Notes: generated by a model not told the origin, from the letters alone. A DNA stretch of 64,000 nt from Prorocentrum cordatum (GCA_963575745.1 CAUYUJ010005725.1:127001-191000), one strand, 5' to 3'. Positions 19,877 through 29,627 are shown, counted from the first letter of the stretch. Translations and numbers: made by a program.

Positions 19877-21061
19877 CTACGCGCGGGCCAGGCCGCTGCC
19901 AGCAGCAGCGCCGGCAGGAGGTGGAGGGGCCGCCGCAGCGGCCTTCTGGTCGGCAGCGCGCTGGCGGGCCGCCTCGTCTGCCGCTCGGCTCTCCATCGCT
20001 GCCGCTGGGGGGGCCCCAGCTCCAGGCGCAGCGTCTGCGGCGGGGGCGGCGGGGGCAGCAGGGGCGGCCGCCTGCCCTGCAGGCTGCGGCGGGGCGCCCG
20101 CGCCCTGCACGGGGGTGCCAGGGGCCACGGCTGCTGCAGGCCCCTCCTCGGTGCGCTTGCGCTTCTTGGCCACCTCCTCCGCGATCTGGCGCTTGATGCG
20201 CTGCTGGTGCTCCTGGCAGTTGCGCTCGAACGTAGCCTGCGCGCCCTGCATGATCTGGAGCCCCTCATCGCAGAGGCGCCTGAGGGCGGCCTGCGCCTCC
20301 TCCTCCAGCTCGGCGAAGTTGTCAAACGACTCCGCGTCAAAGTTGAAGGTGAGCTGCCTCGCGCCGTCGGGCTGGGCTCCCACGACGCCCGCCGCTTGGG
20401 CACGCTGGCGCAGGAGGGCGTTCTCCTCCTCCTTGGCCTCCGCGAGGCTGCCCGCAGCCTCGTCACGCCAGCCGCGGCATTCAGCGAGGTGGTCCTCCGC
20501 CGCCACGAGCGCGTCCGCCGCCTCATCCAGCTGGCGCTGGAGGTTGATCCGCTTCGCCGTGGCCGACTCCAGACGTTGCTCGAGCGGCTTCGGCACTGGG
20601 GCGACCGCGGGCGCGACATAGCTCCGCGCTTCGCGGACCGCCTCCTGCAGCCTGGCTGCGATGGCTGGGTCCCCACAGGCGAGGAGCGCGTCGAGCTCGT
20701 TCTCGGGCAGGGCCGACCAGGGGGCCCTCGGGAAGGCGCCTCCGCCACGGCAGCCCGCGCCACCCCCGCCGCCGCCACGGGAGACTGCACCGCCGCCACC
20801 ACGGTAGGCTGCACCGCGGCCCTTGCCGCCCTTGCCGTCCTTGGCTCCATTCTTCGGTGGGCCTCCGCCGCCGCCGCCGCGATGGGCGAGTTGGGGTCCG
20901 CCGCCGCCACCGTCCGCCCAGACCCCAACGCGGGGCGAAGGCTTCGAGGGCGCCAGCTCCAGCCCGATCCCGCACAGCCAGCACTTCGCGTTCGAGCGGA
21001 AGTTCCAGCGGTACCGGCAGCCCGTGCACACGACGACGCCAGGCACGGCCTTAGGCCCCAT
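19877..21061 (-). CDS. LINE ORF1-like protein: zinc finger, Gly-rich region, coiled coil
   Basis: 394 codons starting MGPKAVPGVVVCTGC. A CxxC-x11-CxxC metal-binding pattern lies at residues 12-30 (VCTGC...CWLCG). It is followed by a Gly/Arg-rich segment (~45-110, many GGGG runs), then a charged heptad-like region (~158-310, for example EQRLESATAKRINLQRQLDE and LEEEAQAALRRLCDEGLQIM) that should form coiled coil. It ends in an Ala/Pro tail with a basic KKRKR patch. This order (nucleic-acid-binding finger, basic low complexity, coiled coil) suits a retrotransposon ORF1 protein that binds element RNA; that role is inferred. A stop codon lies just upstream of this ATG in frame. The leader-proximal ATG at 21279 opens a different frame. 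Confidence 0.6.
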   Translation of the reverse strand: MGPKAVPGVVVCTGCRYRWNFRSNAKCWLCGIGLELAPSKPSPRVGVWADGGGGGPQLAHRGGGGGGPPKNGAKDGKGGKGRGAAYRGGGGAVSRGGGGGGAGCRGGGAFPRAPWSALPENELDALLACGDPAIAARLQEAVREARSYVAPAVAPVPKPLEQRLESATAKRINLQRQLDEAADALVAAEDHLAECRGWRDEAAGSLAEAKEEENALLRQRAQAAGVVGAQPDGARQLTFNFDAESFDNFAELEEEAQAALRRLCDEGLQIMQGAQATFERNCQEHQQRIKRQIAEEVAKKRKRTEEGPAAAVAPGTPVQGAGAPPQPAGQAAAPAAPAAPAADAAPGAGAPPAAAMESRAADEAARQRAADQKAAAAAPPPPAGAAAGSGLARA

Positions 21062-21282
21062 CGCTGGTACGGCCGGGCGCGCTGCTCAGCTGCGGGCAGG
21101 CAGCAGGCAGGAGACGGCGGGGGCGGACCCGCCGACTCAGAAGAAGACTTGACCCGCAGGTCCTGGAAGGTGCTGCTGTGGCAGCTGACACACTTAGGAA
21201 AGGAAGGTGGCCTCAAAGCGGAACCTCCCTCGCGCTCAGAAGTCGCCCCGAAAGACTCGCGGTCGTCGGGACGGTTCATGGC

Positions 21283-21304
21283 CTTGAGCCAAAATGGCTA
21301 CGGA
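21283..21304 (-). other. Dinoflagellate spliced leader (DinoSL), perfect 22-nt relict
   Basis: The minus strand reads TCCGTAGCC...TTTTGGCTCAAG, identical to the known DinoSL, followed by GCC and an ATG at 21279. The spliced leader is normally added in trans to nuclear mRNAs. Its presence in genomic DNA at the edge of an insertion marks reverse transcription of a processed mRNA. Confidence 0.97.
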
Positions 21305-21305
21305 C

Positions 21306-21320
21306 TACAGCGAGGGCATT
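21306..21320 (+). repeat. Target-site duplication, 5' side of retroposed cDNA
   Basis: TACAGCGAGGGCATT, identical to 17069-17083. Confidence 0.92.
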
Positions 21321-22200
21321 GGGCAAGGAAGCCTTGGATAAGGAATCCACGGTCTAGAAGCCGGTGGAACTCCAATCGTGGATTGGCCATGGACATCATC
21401 GCCCTCACCAGACAAGGACCCCCCCGTATCACCTGGCCTGAGGCCTCCTGGGTACCTCCCTTCACCAGCACCTCCACCGCATCAGGATGCCGATCGGCTG
21501 TCTGGTAGAGCCTCCGCTGTGTTTCTAGTGCCGACCTCGCCTCCTCGTCGCGCGCAGGGTCCGAACACCGTGCCCTCTGCACATAGTTTCCAGCGCCCCT
21601 TTCGGCTTCCAGACGGCTCCCAAGGCCATGACACATCGCACCAAACGGCTCGAAGAAGCCCCCAGACAATCCAACTTATTATCAAATGACCCCCACGAGC
21701 TCCAAGCAAAGCAGTCTCGAAGATACCCCAAGAAGCCCCAAGAAGCCGCCACGAGACTTTTCAAAGAGGCCTCCAGTGAGGTCCGGAGATCGAAACATAT
21801 TGCAAAGTCGTTTGGAACACAGAGAATATTGTTCCTGTGGCACTTCGGCTTCAGATCGCATCTGGGAAGCTTCAGAGAGCTCCGAGTAGCCCCTAAGTTG
21901 GCCCAAAACTGACCCAAAGAGAGCCCCCAGATGGCCTCAAGACTGCCCGAGATCCCTCAAGGCGGTCCAAGAGAGGTCCAAGACGGCCCAAAGACCGAGA
22001 GGACGGGGTCGAGTGCAAGATCCGCGCGAATTCAGACCGCGCGCTGCGCTGGCGTCGGTTTAAACTCAGCCGAAGCTCGGCCGAAGACGGCCAAACTAGC
22101 CCCCAGAAGACCAGAATATCTCTCCAACATGCCCCACGAAGCCCACGAGAGACGCCCGAAGGGGCATCCAACGAAGCGCTCCGCGGAGAGAAATCATTGA
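21321..22200 (+). repeat. CCCCAAGA-type quasi-periodic DNA
   Basis: From about 21610 the sequence is built from loosely repeated CCCCAAGA/CCCACGA/GAGGCC(T/C)CC words every 15-30 bp, as also seen at 27405-27625, 28520-28600, 29660-29990 and (other strand) 39470-39780. No unit aligns well. No gene seen. Confidence 0.4.
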
Positions 22201-22763
22201 AAAGCATGAAAAAATAATCAATGGTTCTTGCTCCCGAGGCCTTTCGGCTCCAGGCCGCCCTGGAAAAGAGATCCAGAGATGCCCACTACGCCCAAACGAC
22301 GGCCCAAAATTGCGCCAGGAGGGCCCTCAGACGACCCCCAGACTGCCCGCGAACCCTCAAAGGCGCCCAGACTGGCGTGGGTCTTCAACTCAACCTCTTT
22401 TCGCTGCGCTGCTGCGCTGGCAGGGTAGTGGGGTTTGCTGCAGGCGGCTATTTGGGCCCCACGGCTGTCAAGTGTTGAAGGGATGGCTGGCAGGTCTGTC
22501 CTCTTCGGCGGGGCCTCTATTCCCCTGGGACATCGCAAGGGGCCCAGATCCTCGGAAAAGATGGTGGAACTTCGACCCGTTGTGCTGACACGGACCCACT
22601 GCGCACGACGTCCGCACTGCCTCGACCTCCCCAGTGCCGCTGATCGCGTCCTGCAACGTACACGAGCTGGTAAAACTCGACTGCGTTCGGCCGGCTGAGG
22701 GAATCCTCCCACCCGCCACATCTGCTTCACCCGCGCTGCCCGCGTCGCCATGGTTGTGCTGCG
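22201..22763. other. No recognisable feature
   Basis: No repeat or ORF I can assign. Confidence 0.35.
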
Positions 22764-22890
22764 CGAAGGACGGAGGAGGAGGAGGAGGAGGAGGAGGAGG
22801 AGGACGATCAGGCCGCGCTGGGCCCCCGGGAGTGAAGAGGAGAAGGATGAGGATGAGGATGATGATGAGGAGGAGGAGGAGGAGAAACAA
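22764..22890 (+). repeat. GGA and GAT/GAG tracts
   Basis: (GGA)n at about 22768-22803 and GATGAG/GAGGAG at about 22843-22885. Confidence 0.85.
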
Positions 22891-23237
22891 GTGGACACGG
22901 GGGAGGGGGAGCCGCAGCCTTCAATTCGTGGCATGCGTTTGAGGCTGGACGTGAGCATGATGAAACCATCGCAAGCAATCACATCAAGCACGCCACGTGG
23001 CTTGGTCGACGTGTCTACCTGCGTTGGCCCGCTCCCGGGCGCCGCCCGAACTCTCAAGGCGCAAAGATGGGGCAGGGATAGGTATGCAGGACAAGAGCAG
23101 GTACAGGAGGGACAACAAGATGATGATTGCGGTATAAAGCGGGAGCAGGCGGGGGATGGTGAGGGTGACTGGGGAGAGTGATACCAACTCTCTGGCTGGC
23201 TGCCTCACAACTGGCCAGCTCATGCGGCGGCGGACTG
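22891..23237. other. No recognisable feature
   Basis: Nothing identifiable. Confidence 0.35.
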
Positions 23238-23293
<56 letters not shown>

Positions 23294-23295
23294 AG
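23238..23295 (+). repeat. (TA)n(GA)n compound microsatellite
   Basis: ATATATAT followed directly by GAGAGAGA. Confidence 0.95.
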
Positions 23296-23502
23296 AGTGC
23301 AGGCGAAAGGGCGGCACTCATGGGGCAACTGGCACCAATGACCCGAACCTATTTTCCATGCGCTTGCCCCCCCCAACTCCACCGACATCCTCTGAAATGG
23401 ATCACAGGAGCCACCGTTGCATGTTTCGCTCTCGTGCGAATTACATCACAACGTGTGGGTAGGGGTCAGCATCGTCCTCCCCGCCGTGTCTACAATGCTA
23501 CC

Positions 23503-24073
23503 ACCCCCTGGATCAAAAAGTCCAGATCGGCACTGCAGGCCCCTTTGCATCGTCGCTATCAGACGGGGCTGGGAACTTCGAGCATCGATTGTTCCTGGAC
23601 CTTCAATTCTGGACCATGGCCTCCGAGATGACCCCGCGACAGGCCCGCGCGCCGAACAACAGAAACGCGCCGCAAGGCGCTGAGCACTGAGCACTGGAAA
23701 CAACAAACTCTGTTTAGAATCGCCCACGCCGAGTAGTAAACATGACTTGCAGGAAGTCCCATGCAAAAGCGCAACTTTCAGGCAACATAAGTGGGGCCGT
23801 ATATTTTTGTGTGAAGAAGTCTTGAGCGGAGTCGCCAAAATCTGGTGACCTCTGAAAATTTCCGGTCGTCTGAAAAATGGCCAGCTTTTTGCTTGGTCGA
23901 ATTGGTGGGCGGAATGCGAATTTCGGTTCGTCGCCCCATTTGGCAACTATGATACTAAAGGGGGTGAAGATGCACCGGAATTTTTGCCGCTGCGGCCTGG
24001 GCAACATAGTGCCGGGGCCCCGTGGACTCACAAGAACCGAACATCAAAGTTTCTTCCCCGACCTCTGCGGTCA
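23503..24073 (+). repeat. ~0.57-kb direct repeat, left copy
   Basis: From CTACCACCCCCTGGATCAAA to TTCCCCGACCTCTGCGGTCA it aligns end to end with 25064-25624 (shared TGGACCATGGCCTC, AACAAACTCTGTTTAGAATC, TTTGGTCG...GGGGGTGAAGATGCACCGGA). The copies begin TG and end CA, as LTRs do. A duplication is equally possible. Confidence 0.85.
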
Positions 24074-24114
24074 AGACTTTTGAGAGAGCGTGATCCACCT
24101 CTGTCCGCACCCCC

Positions 24115-24340
24115 ACTCGGTTTTCGAGGGGGGGGGGGGGGGTTCGAACCGGTTGTGACCCCCCCCCCTCATGAACCGGTTGTGACCCCCCCCCCTTTTC
24201 ATGATGAGCTTGGGGGGAGGGAACCGGTAGTGACCCCCCGATGTTTCGAACCGGTAGTGACCCCCCCCGGTTTTCCGGAGGGGGGGGGGGGAGGAGGGGT
24301 TCGAACCGGTAGTGACCCCCCCCGGTTTTCCGCCAGCAGC
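24115..24340 (+). repeat. Poly-G/poly-C minisatellite (GAACCGGTAGTGACCCCC)
   Basis: Five or more short units of TTCGAACCGG(T/A)(T/A)GTGACC followed by C8-C10, with opposing G-runs of 10 or more. Strong G-quadruplex and hairpin potential. Confidence 0.85.
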
Positions 24341-24374
24341 GGTAGAACACGCTCTTTCAGACTTTTCAATCTAG

Positions 24375-25063
24375 GGGGTTGACCACCGCGAGAACGTCGC
24401 CGCCCGTGCAATTGCTCAGCGTCCACCTAAAAAGCGGACGTCCACGCCGAACAAGGCGCAGTCAGCATTTTTTGCACCACCGCTAGAGCGTCGCCGCTTG
24501 CGCATGTGCTTAGCGCCGACCTAAAAGCGGGCGTCCACGCCGAACAAAGCGCATCCGCCATTTATTTGGCAACCACCAGCGCGAGAGCGTCGCCGCTCGC
24601 GCATTTGCTTAGCGCCGACCAAAAAAAAAAAGGGCGCCCACGCCGAACAAGGCGCATTCACAATTTTATGCAACCACCACCGCGAGAGCGTCGCCGCTCG
24701 CGCATGTGCTCAGCGCCCACCAAAAAAAACGGGCGCCCACGCCGAACAAGGCGCATTCACCATTTTTTGCAAGCGCCACCGCGAGAGCGTCGCCGCAAGT
24801 GCACTTGCTCAGCGCCGACCCAAAAAGCGGGCGTCCACGCAGAACAAGGTGCAGTCAGCATTTTTTGCAACCACCGCGAGAGCGTCGCCGCTCGTTCCAT
24901 TGCTCAGCGCCCACCTAAAAAGCGGGCGTCTACGCCGGACCATGCAAATTCAACATTTTCTCCAACCACCACCGGGAGAGCGTCGCCGCTCGCGCATTTG
25001 TTCGCTCAACGCCCACCAAAAAACAGGCGCCCTCGCCGAACAAGGCGCATTTACCATTTTTTG
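24375..25063 (+). repeat. ~97-bp tandem array, seven units
   Basis: Each unit holds GCGAGAGCGTCGCCGCTCGC, CTCAGCGCC(C/G)ACC, a short A-run, GCGTCCACGCCGAACAAGGC and GCATTCACCATTTTTTGCAA. Starts near 24389, 24485, 24583, 24686, 24783, 24879 and 24977. The array ends exactly where the second direct repeat begins. Confidence 0.9.
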
Positions 25064-25624
25064 CAACCACCCCCTGGATCAAAAAGTCCGGATCGGCACT
25101 GCAGCTACACTGGCATCGTCGCTATCAGAAGGGGCCAGGAACTTCGACCTTCGATTGTTCCTGGACATTCAATTCTGGACCATGGCCTCTGAGATGACCC
25201 CGCGAGATGCCCCCGCGCCGAACAACGGAAACGCGCCGCAAGGCGCTGAGCACTGGAAGCAACAAACTCTGTTTAGAATCGCCCACGCCGAATGGTAAAC
25301 ATGACTTGAAGGAAATCCCACGCAGAAGCGCAACTCTCAAGCAACATAAATGGGACCGGATTTTTTGTGTGAAGAATTGCTGAGCGGAATTGCCAAAACC
25401 TGGTGGCCTCTGACAATTTCTGGTCGTCTGGAAAACGACTGGCATTTTTTGATGGAGTGAAATGCGAATTTATGGTCGTCGCCCCATTTGGCGATTATAC
25501 TATTCAAGGGGGTGAAGATGCACCGGAAATTGTGCTGCTGCGGTCTCTGCAACATTGTGCCGGGGCCCCGTGGACTGACTCACTGGAACCGAACATCAAA
25601 GCTTCTTCCCCGACCTCTGCGGTC
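25064..25624 (+). repeat. ~0.56-kb direct repeat, right copy
   Basis: Matches 23503-24073 with small gaps; its first ~10 bases are shared with the end of the 97-bp unit. Confidence 0.85.
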
Positions 25625-25930
25625 CATCCCTCTCCCTCTCTACACCCTAGACAAAGCTCACACCAGAAATGTAAGAACACATTCTGCTCTCAATTGGCTC
25701 GGCCTCTCGATTTCCGTATTCTCGCTCGGTCGCATAACTTCTACTATCGCCGCGGCAGCGTCCTGTCCCCCCCCCACGCGTCCACGCTTCATCGTCCTGC
25801 TCCCTCTTCCAACTTATCACAATGTCGCTCTGAGAACCCGCCCTGTGCCGAGTCCAAGGTTGAAGCCGGGCAGGACGAGGGACGGGATAATCTAAGGGAG
25901 GACGAAGCGCACGAGAAATCACCCGAACCT
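25625..25930. other. No recognisable feature
   Basis: No assignable ORF or repeat. Confidence 0.35.
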
Positions 25931-26005
25931 TAACCTTGTAACCCTAAGCAACCTAAAACCTACACCGGAACCATAACCAGAACAACCTAACGCCCTGACA
26001 CCTTG
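25930..26005 (+). repeat. Degenerate telomere-like CCTAA stretch
   Basis: AACCTTAACCTTGTAACCCTAAG...ACCTAAAACC: spaced CCTAA and CCTAAA words, like a decayed copy of the (CCCTAAA)n expected for dinoflagellate telomeres. Confidence 0.4.
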
Positions 26006-26229
26006 GGTTTAGAATCCTATGGTAAAATAGCCGTGGTTCGCGGCCACAACCGGCCCTTGACCGGCCCCAAACCGGCCCCTGGACCCGACCCTCCCCCGCG
26101 CTCCACTGCAACAAATGGCACACGCGGCACACACTGGCTGACCATGGGATCCTCTCAGTTTGACCGTTTTGAACATATGATCCGGATCATCCGCTGTAAA
26201 AGAACAGTTCGGTGCACATTTGCCAATCT

Positions 26230-26525
26230 ACGCAATCATCCAGCCCCAACGATTCATTGCAACAAATACAATTTGGTGGACATCGTTTGGTCTTCACATC
26301 GGCACAACACTCACCAGTCTATACAACAGTGCCATCTGATGACCTTCGCGCCCATCCAATCCCCACGGTCGCTGGCAAACAGAAAAAGTGGGCGTCGGTT
26401 GATCCTCACATCGACCGAACACTCAGCATCCCACTTGCGCATTTCACACCCATCCAATTCCCACGATCTCTTAACAAAACATACCATTTGGTGGACACCG
26501 GCTGATCTTCACAGCGCGCTCCCAA
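26230..26525 (+). repeat. ~105-bp tandem repeat, three units
   Basis: CATCCAATCCCCACG...ATTTGGTGGACA(C/T)CG...TGATCTTCACA recurs near 26236, 26350 and 26450. Confidence 0.6.
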
Positions 26526-26829
26526 GCCCAGGGGCGTTCCCAGGCGCTACCAGACGCCCCCATCGCTCCCCAAGCGCTCCCAAGCTCGCCGTCGCCAGCA
26601 ACAACAGCATCCACATTCTCATCTTCGCCGTCCTCGTCGACGCACGAGGCGTTAAAAACCAGATGAATCAAATCGCGTTGACGCGTTCATATTGTTGAGG
26701 AGGTCGATCTTATGCGAAGGGGTAAAAGCAAGAGCCAGGCAATCGCCCCGAGACGGCCTAGATGTGTTCCGAAGGTGCAGAGGATGCACGGCCGCGTTGA
26801 CGCGATAAGAGGCTTGGGGCGGTGACCCT
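26526..26829. other. No recognisable feature
   Basis: Nothing identifiable. Confidence 0.35.
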
Positions 26830-26980
26830 CACGCCCGAACCCTAACACCCGAACACTACCACGCTAGCCCTAACACACTACGCCTTGCACCCTGAGCACC
26901 CTGCCACGAAGCACCCTGACCCTGACACATTGCCCCGCACACCCTGACCCGAACACCGCAACACCCTACCCCTAACTCCA
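26830..26980 (+). repeat. Degenerate telomere-like CCCTAA/CCCTGA stretch
   Basis: About 150 bp of GAACCCTAACACCCGAACAC-type sequence with many CCCTAA, CCCTGA and ACCCTG words. Confidence 0.45.
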
Positions 26981-27404
26981 CCATGCGCCGGAGCGCGACC
27001 CCCGCTCTTCCACCCCACCAGCGGGGGGGCGGAGAGCCCCCCCGCCCCTTCACGAGGGGTGGGATACGCCCCCCCCCCCCCCCTCCGCACTCTCCAGCGA
27101 AAAATGGGGAAGGCGCAGGAACCGGAGCCGTCCCCCCTGCAAAGGGAGGGGGCGGGAAGGAGGGGGGAGGGGGGGAGAAACAGACGGGTCGGGGGGCAGG
27201 GCGGGGGTCGCTGGCCCCCCCCCTCCTCTCTCCTGGGTGGCCACTGCTGGCGCTCTCTCCCGCCCGGGCCCGCTGCCCGCTCTCGGCCCGCCTCGGCCAG
27301 CTTCAGCGCTCTGGAGGGCCTCCGGAGAGGCAAGCGTCCCTGGAGATTCTTTAGCATCCTCGCGGTTTCGGTCGCGGGAGCGCCCCGGGCGGCCCAGGGA
27401 GCCT
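26981..27404. other. GC-rich region with poly-C and poly-G runs
   Basis: Includes a C-run at about 27069-27085 and GGGGGG clusters; no coding signal. Confidence 0.4.
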
Positions 27405-27891
27405 CCAAGACCGGCCCAAGAAGGCCCACGAGGCACCCGACGGGGGGCCCACGAGCCCACGAGGCACCCAATACGGCCCCAAGAGGGGACGAGACAGCAC
27501 GCCACCGCTGCGTCGCGGGAAGCCAACCCCGCCAACGTAATCCCAAAGTGCCTAAGAGGTCTCGAGGAGGCCCCAAGATGCCCCCAGGTGAGCCCCCACA
27601 AAGGCCCCCGGGAGGCCCCAAGAAGCACCCCAAGAGCCCCTCGAACAAGACCCGACGGCTACTACAATTTGGCCCTCACCCCTTGCCCCCGACCCCCCTC
27701 CCGCCTCCTGCAAACCATGATCCTTCCAGCTGGCATGAAGGAGGCGGGTCCTGGTGGAAACGGGCCCAGGGCCCAGGCGAGCCTCCCCTGGGACCAGCTC
27801 CTCATCCTGAGCCCCCTCTCTTGCTGGCCCTGGGGCCTGGGGACCCTGGAGGCCCAGGGGCCCAGGAGGCCGCAAGCGGTGAGACACCTCA
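27405..27891 (+). repeat. CCCCAAGA-type quasi-periodic DNA
   Basis: GGCCCACGAGG, GGCCCCAAGA and CCCCGGGAGGC words recur through about 27625; the remainder is unassigned. Confidence 0.35.
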
Positions 27892-28066
27892 TGAGCATCG
27901 TTGAACCGACCCCTGTCCCCAGCGGGGTGGCCTGGGCCCCACTGGCCGAGTCACACCTCTAGATGGGGATGTAGGCTGTTCCCTTCGGGTCTCGAGGAGC
28001 ATATCTCCAGCTGGGGCGGTTGAGATGGTGGGGCTCGGGATGGAGTTTTCGATCCAAGGATGCTGA
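27892..28066 (+). mobile_element. M1 element, copy 3
   Basis: 175 bp from TGAGCATCGTTGAACCGACC to CCAAGGATGCTGA, with body GGCTGTTCCCTTCGGGTCTC and CAGCTGGGGCGG as in the other copies. Flanks CCTCA and CCGCA match at 4 of 5 positions. Confidence 0.85.
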
Positions 28067-28485
28067 CCGCAGCACCCCTCAGGGATCGACGGACCCAGCC
28101 GCAAGGACTCAGCCGCAACCCCAGGCACAGCTCAAGCTTTGCCGCCACCGCCGCTGCCGTGCTGCCCCCTCGCGGCGAGGGCGGCGCCGCCGACGAAAAC
28201 GACGACGTCGTTGTCGTTGTCGTTGTCGTTGTCGTCGTCGCCACACCGCCTCTTTCTGCGGCCGTCTCGCGCCTCGGGCGCTCGCCGTCTACGCGCCGCG
28301 CCCCCGGCGCCGCAAGCTCTGGCAGCTGGCCGGGGCCCTACGTCTCCGCGAAGGCCTGCGCGCGGCCGCGCGCGGCTGCGCTTCCCACCGCTCGCCGCGC
28401 GAGGCTCTCGGCTCGCTGCAGCCGCCGCTGCTGCTGCTGCTGCTGCAGGCCCAGAGCCCCTCGCGCCACGAAAGAATTGGCTACA
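28067..28485 (+). repeat. GC-rich region with a GTT/GTC trinucleotide tract
   Basis: CGTTGTCGTTGTCGTTGTC at about 28207-28240 and GCTGCTGCT at about 28430-28447; no gene recognised. Confidence 0.5.
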
Positions 28486-28500
28486 CGCAAGAGTGACCCC
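28486..28500 (+). mobile_element. M3 end fragment
   Basis: GGCTACACGCAAGAGTGACC occurs here alone, as a truncated M3 terminus. Confidence 0.5.
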
Positions 28501-28600
28501 ATAAGTGCTCTTAGAGAAGGCCTGGACCCCAAAGCCCCGAGACGCCGAAAAATCGCTCCAAGACGCCCAAGACGTCCCCCAGGCGATTCCAAGACGCCCC

Positions 28601-29309
28601 ACCAGGCCTGCGGTGGCGGGATGGGCCGACGGCCACCGCTTGGGGGAGTTTGCAGTCCTTCAGGGTCCGTAGAACCGAAGCGGGATCGCGCAGAGTTTTA
28701 TCAAACTCGGCGAAATCCTGCTCGGGCTTTTTTTATGCTTCTGCTGCAGACTTCGCCGCGTCCCACAAACCGATCTCACAGGCACGATGTGATGCATGTC
28801 TACCTGGATTCGGGACCCAGCTGCAAAGCAACGTTGAAAGAGGCAACGTCTCTTATCTGCGATATCGAACAGAATCTGCCTCGAGCCTCCCCATAAGCCC
28901 CACATGGCAAACCTAGAACTTTTCACTGGGTTTCGGTCCTGTCTGGGAGGTAGTGTTTTGTTGCGGATGAAGTTTGACGGCCCCAGGGCCCGGAAACGGC
29001 TCTCATACGCAGATTTCCTTTCCAATGTCAAATGTCGAAGGTCTGCCCCACCCCTACTTCCGCCGCCCTCCAGCCTCCCTCGTTCTCGGCCTCTCATTTC
29101 TGCCGCCCTCAAGCCTCGTCCTCCCTCGCCCTCGCCTCATTCCGCTTCCCTTCTCTCCCTCTTCTCCCCTGAGCGGATCGCCCAGGAAAGAACACTACAT
29201 CCATCCAGGTGCTCCGATCGCCCATGTGTTCGACGAGGCTCCCGAGCGGCTACGTGGCTCGTTCTAGAAACACTGAACCACAAATCTACCGACCCCGTCG
29301 GTGTGTGGA
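28601..29309. other. No recognisable feature
   Basis: Lower-GC stretch without repeats matched elsewhere; short open frames only. Confidence 0.35.
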
Positions 29310-29325
29310 AGACGCTGTCGTCGTC

Positions 29326-29363
<38 letters not shown>

Positions 29364-29420
29364 GGTCGTCGTCGTCGTCGTCGTCGTGGTCGTGGTGGTG
29401 GTGGTGGTCGTCGTCGTACC
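29310..29420 (+). repeat. (GTC)n tract
   Basis: About 110 bp of TCGTCG/GTGGTG repeats. Confidence 0.95.
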
Positions 29421-29464
29421 CCTTCAGGGTCGGCGGGACCGGCCGCAAGGCCTTCGCAATAGCT

Positions 29465-29627
29465 TTAGGTCGGGCATGTCCTCCTACAGGCGGATTTTGG
29501 GCGAAACATCAAGAATGGTCCAGAAATATGCCAACATACTCAAAAAATGATAATAGAAAAACCGTCCCCATACTATGTTCGAACTATTTTTGGACATTCC
29601 TCCTGTAGAGGGACAGGCCTGACTTAA
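29465..29627 (+). mobile_element. M4 inverted-repeat element, copy 2
   Basis: TTAGGTCGGGCATGTCCTCC at the left and GAGGGACAGGCCTGACTTAA at the right form imperfect inverted ends around an A/T-rich core. Flanks CAATAGCT and CAATACTT agree at 6 of 8 positions. Confidence 0.85.

Larger units (their letters stand above)
17084..21305 (-). mobile_element. Retroposed, spliced-leader-bearing LINE-like cDNA
   Basis: A 4,222-bp insertion lies between perfect 15-bp duplications (17069-17083 and 21306-21320). In minus orientation it starts with one extra G, then the full 22-nt dinoflagellate spliced leader (21304-21283). It continues with a LINE-like ORF1 frame and a second frame holding an endonuclease-like domain, and ends ~57 nt after the second frame's stop in an A-rich ATAAACAAAA. 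This is the structure expected if a mature trans-spliced mRNA was reverse-transcribed and inserted by target-primed integration. The reverse transcriptase domain is absent, so another element must have moved it. Presence of the leader at the exact 5' boundary shows full-length copying. Confidence 0.92.

Noticed and set aside
19492-21279. 595-codon minus frame beginning at the ATG just after the spliced leader
   Set aside because: It overlaps the ORF1-like frame, which carries the zinc finger and coiled coil. The Arg/Ser/Pro-rich reading looks like a shadow, although the leader-proximal ATG keeps it from being excluded fully.
24375-25063. Regular repeats reminiscent of a CRISPR array
   Set aside because: The whole ~97-bp unit is conserved, with no unique spacers, and the DNA is eukaryotic nuclear; it is a tandem satellite.
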